From positions 62,001 through 126,000 of the forward strand of contig NZ_SELS01000004.1 in NCBI RefSeq assembly GCF_004197395.1: a stretch of DNA of 64,000 bases. Reading direction: 5' to 3'. This document shows, piece after piece, positions 62,582 to 64,000 of the stretch. Numbering within the stretch: the first letter of the stretch is position 1; every line of letters begins with the position of its first letter. Made by a program: the position numbers and the translations under genes. The DNA is from Paraburkholderia sp. UYCP14C. Lineage in GTDB: Bacteria > Pseudomonadota > Gammaproteobacteria > Burkholderiales > Burkholderiaceae. The notes beneath the pieces are model-generated. The model was given only the letters and a program-made list of their open reading frames with translations, did not search any database and was not told the origin of the DNA.

Positions 62582-63924
62582 CGTTGCTCCGGATTGAAGT
62601 GTTTCTTGAGGCCTTGCCAGCACTCGTAGTAATGCGCCTGCAGTTGCGCGGTTTCGAGCGCGAAGCGGGTCGGCTTGATCAGCGTGCGCGTCTCGAACAT
62701 GAAGGCCATCGTGTCGTCGACCTTCTTCGGCACCGAGGTGTCGATATGCGACGCTTTCTCGAACGTGTCCGCGTCCGGGCCGTGACCCGTCATGCAGTTG
62801 TGCAGGCTCGCGCCGCCGGGCACGAAGCCCTCGGCCTTCGCGTCGTAGACGCCATGCACGAGGCCCATGAACTCGCTCGCCACATTGCGATGGAACCAGG
62901 GCGGCCGGAACGTATCTTCGGCGGCGAGCCAGCGCGGCGGGAAGATCACGAAGTCGATCGTATCGACGCCCGGCGTGTCGCTTTGCGATTGCAGCACGAG
63001 GAAGATCGACGGATCCGGATGGTCGAAGCTGATCGAGCCGATCGTGTTGAAGCGGCGCAGGTCGTATTTGTACGGCGCGTAGTTGCCGTGCCATGCGACC
63101 ACGTCGAGCGGCGAATGGCCGATGTCCGCGCGCCATAGATTGCCGTTCATCTTCGCGACGAGCTCGAACGCGCCTTCGCGGTCTTCGTACGCGGCATGCG
63201 GGCTCAGGAAGTCGCGCGGATTCGCGAGACCGTTGGAGCCGATCGGTCCCAGTTCCGGCAGACGCAGCAGCGCGCCGAAGTTCTCGCAGATATAGCCGCG
63301 CGCGCTGCCGTCCGGCAGGCTCACCGCGAAGCGCACGCCGCGCGGAATCACCGCGATCTCGTACGGCTCGATATCGACCCGGCCCATTTCGGTCGCGATA
63401 TGCAGGCGCCCTTGCTGCGGCACGATCAGCAGTTCGCCGTCGGCGCTGTAGAAGAAGCGGTCCTGCATCGAACGGTTCGCCGCGTACAGATGGATCGCGC
63501 AACCGCTCATCGCTTCGGCCGAGCCGTTGCCCGCCATCGTGACCCAGCCGTCGATGAAATCGGTCGGCTCGCTCGGCATCGGCAGCGGATCCCAGCGCAG
63601 CTGGTTCGGCGGCGTCGGCGGCACTTCGGCGAAGTTCGCGACGAGCCGCTCCGACGGCATCAGCGTGAACGGCTTGTGCATCGCCGCCGGACGAATCCGG
63701 TACAGCCACGAGCGACGGTTGTGACCGCGCGGCGCCGTAAACGCCGTGCCCGAAATCTGTTCGGCGTACAAACCGTAGGCTGCGCGCTGCGGCGAATTGC
63801 GGCCGCTCGGCAACGCGCCCGGCAATGCCTCCGTCGCGAATTCGTTCAGGAAGCCCGACTGATAGCCGGGCTCGATTTCAGGCCGCAGGCGTTCGTCGGC
63901 CGGCGTACGTGTTGAGGTATCCAT
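62578..63924 (-). CDS. hmgA: Homogentisate 1,2-dioxygenase
   Basis: A 448-residue cupin-type Fe(II) dioxygenase opening homogentisate to maleylacetoacetate. [20 protein letters not shown] at the N-terminus, [28 protein letters not shown], and the metal-site region [18 protein letters not shown] with [14 protein letters not shown] are standard. First gene of the hmgA-fahA operon; the promoter is at or beyond 63925-64000. A maleylacetoacetate isomerase is not in the window. Confidence 0.97.
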   Translation of the reverse strand: MDTSTRTPADERLRPEIEPGYQSGFLNEFATEALPGALPSGRNSPQRAAYGLYAEQISGTAFTAPRGHNRRSWLYRIRPAAMHKPFTLMPSERLVANFAEVPPTPPNQLRWDPLPMPSEPTDFIDGWVTMAGNGSAEAMSGCAIHLYAANRSMQDRFFYSADGELLIVPQQGRLHIATEMGRVDIEPYEIAVIPRGVRFAVSLPDGSARGYICENFGALLRLPELGPIGSNGLANPRDFLSPHAAYEDREGAFELVAKMNGNLWRADIGHSPLDVVAWHGNYAPYKYDLRRFNTIGSISFDHPDPSIFLVLQSQSDTPGVDTIDFVIFPPRWLAAEDTFRPPWFHRNVASEFMGLVHGVYDAKAEGFVPGGASLHNCMTGHGPDADTFEKASHIDTSVPKKVDDTMAFMFETRTLIKPTRFALETAQLQAHYYECWQGLKKHFNPEQR

Positions 63925-64000
63925 ACAAGGTTCTCCGCGAGTTGCTCGATTCTTTTCCGATTGGTACGTGATCTTTGCAGTGAGGCTCAGGCCGGCTCCG

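Noticed and set aside
61283-63709. Apparent 808-residue fumarylacetoacetase with a long N-terminal extension
   Set aside because: The extension is out-of-frame shadow of hmgA; fahA starts at 62581 with the usual 4-bp overlap.

Overview
The window is a GC-rich, densely coding bacterial chromosome segment that looks like a Burkholderia/Paraburkholderia-type betaproteobacterium. This is inferred from gene content and order: yqgE-ruvX-pyrR-pyrB-pseudo-dihydroorotase-plsC in one strand run, groES-groEL behind a CIRCE operator, a cepacian-like exopolysaccharide start block, xdhA-xdhB-xdhC, and hmgA-fahA. No rRNA, tRNA, CRISPR array or insertion sequence was recognised. No database search was possible; family calls come from motifs and remembered family patterns.

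Layout. Positions 81-4963 hold a pyrimidine/housekeeping operon read leftward, including PyrX, a dihydroorotase homologue whose metal-binding HxH is replaced. Positions 5274-8464 hold a FimL/ChpA-N-terminus-like protein, a rubredoxin and thiD. Positions 8777-10653 form a two-gene sulfation module: a sulfotransferase with an extra C-terminal module, and APS kinase to make its PAPS donor. groEL/groES follow (10853-12837) with a near-consensus sigma-70 promoter overlapping a perfect CIRCE. Positions 13254-16557 hold poorly known envelope-type proteins, one with 192-bp tandem repeats.

Positions 16782-25626 are an exopolysaccharide block read leftward: AraC-type regulator, manC, wcaJ-like initiating transferase, wza, wzc, gmd, closed by a strong terminator. 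It has no glycosyltransferases, polymerase or flippase here. Positions 26677-31674 hold an MFS importer, CoA-transferase, HMG-CoA-lyase-like enzyme and LysR regulator, read as a small organic-acid catabolic operon. Positions 31853-38550 carry LysE and TauE exporters, a BON protein, an orphan TAXI-type protein, a DsbA/GST-kappa-like oxidoreductase and a LysR regulator.

The most striking accessory item is at 38841-40108: a compositionally distinct cassette of an orphan Hcp (type VI secretion tube), a Tlde1/DUF2778-like peptidoglycan-targeting effector and an overlapping two-helix membrane protein that is probably its immunity protein. It sits between a LysR gene and the xanthine dehydrogenase operon (40199-44783), with no other type VI genes in the window.

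Positions 45173-54663 hold an MFS transporter and an aspartate/alanine block: class V aminotransferase, aspartate 4-decarboxylase, two tandem AspT-type antiporters, and a divergent D-2-hydroxyacid dehydrogenase. Positions 54708-61228 hold a ParB-like-motif protein, a crotonase, an SRPBCC protein, two MFS transporters and a lipoprotein-like beta-propeller. Positions 61283-63924 are fahA and hmgA of homogentisate catabolism.
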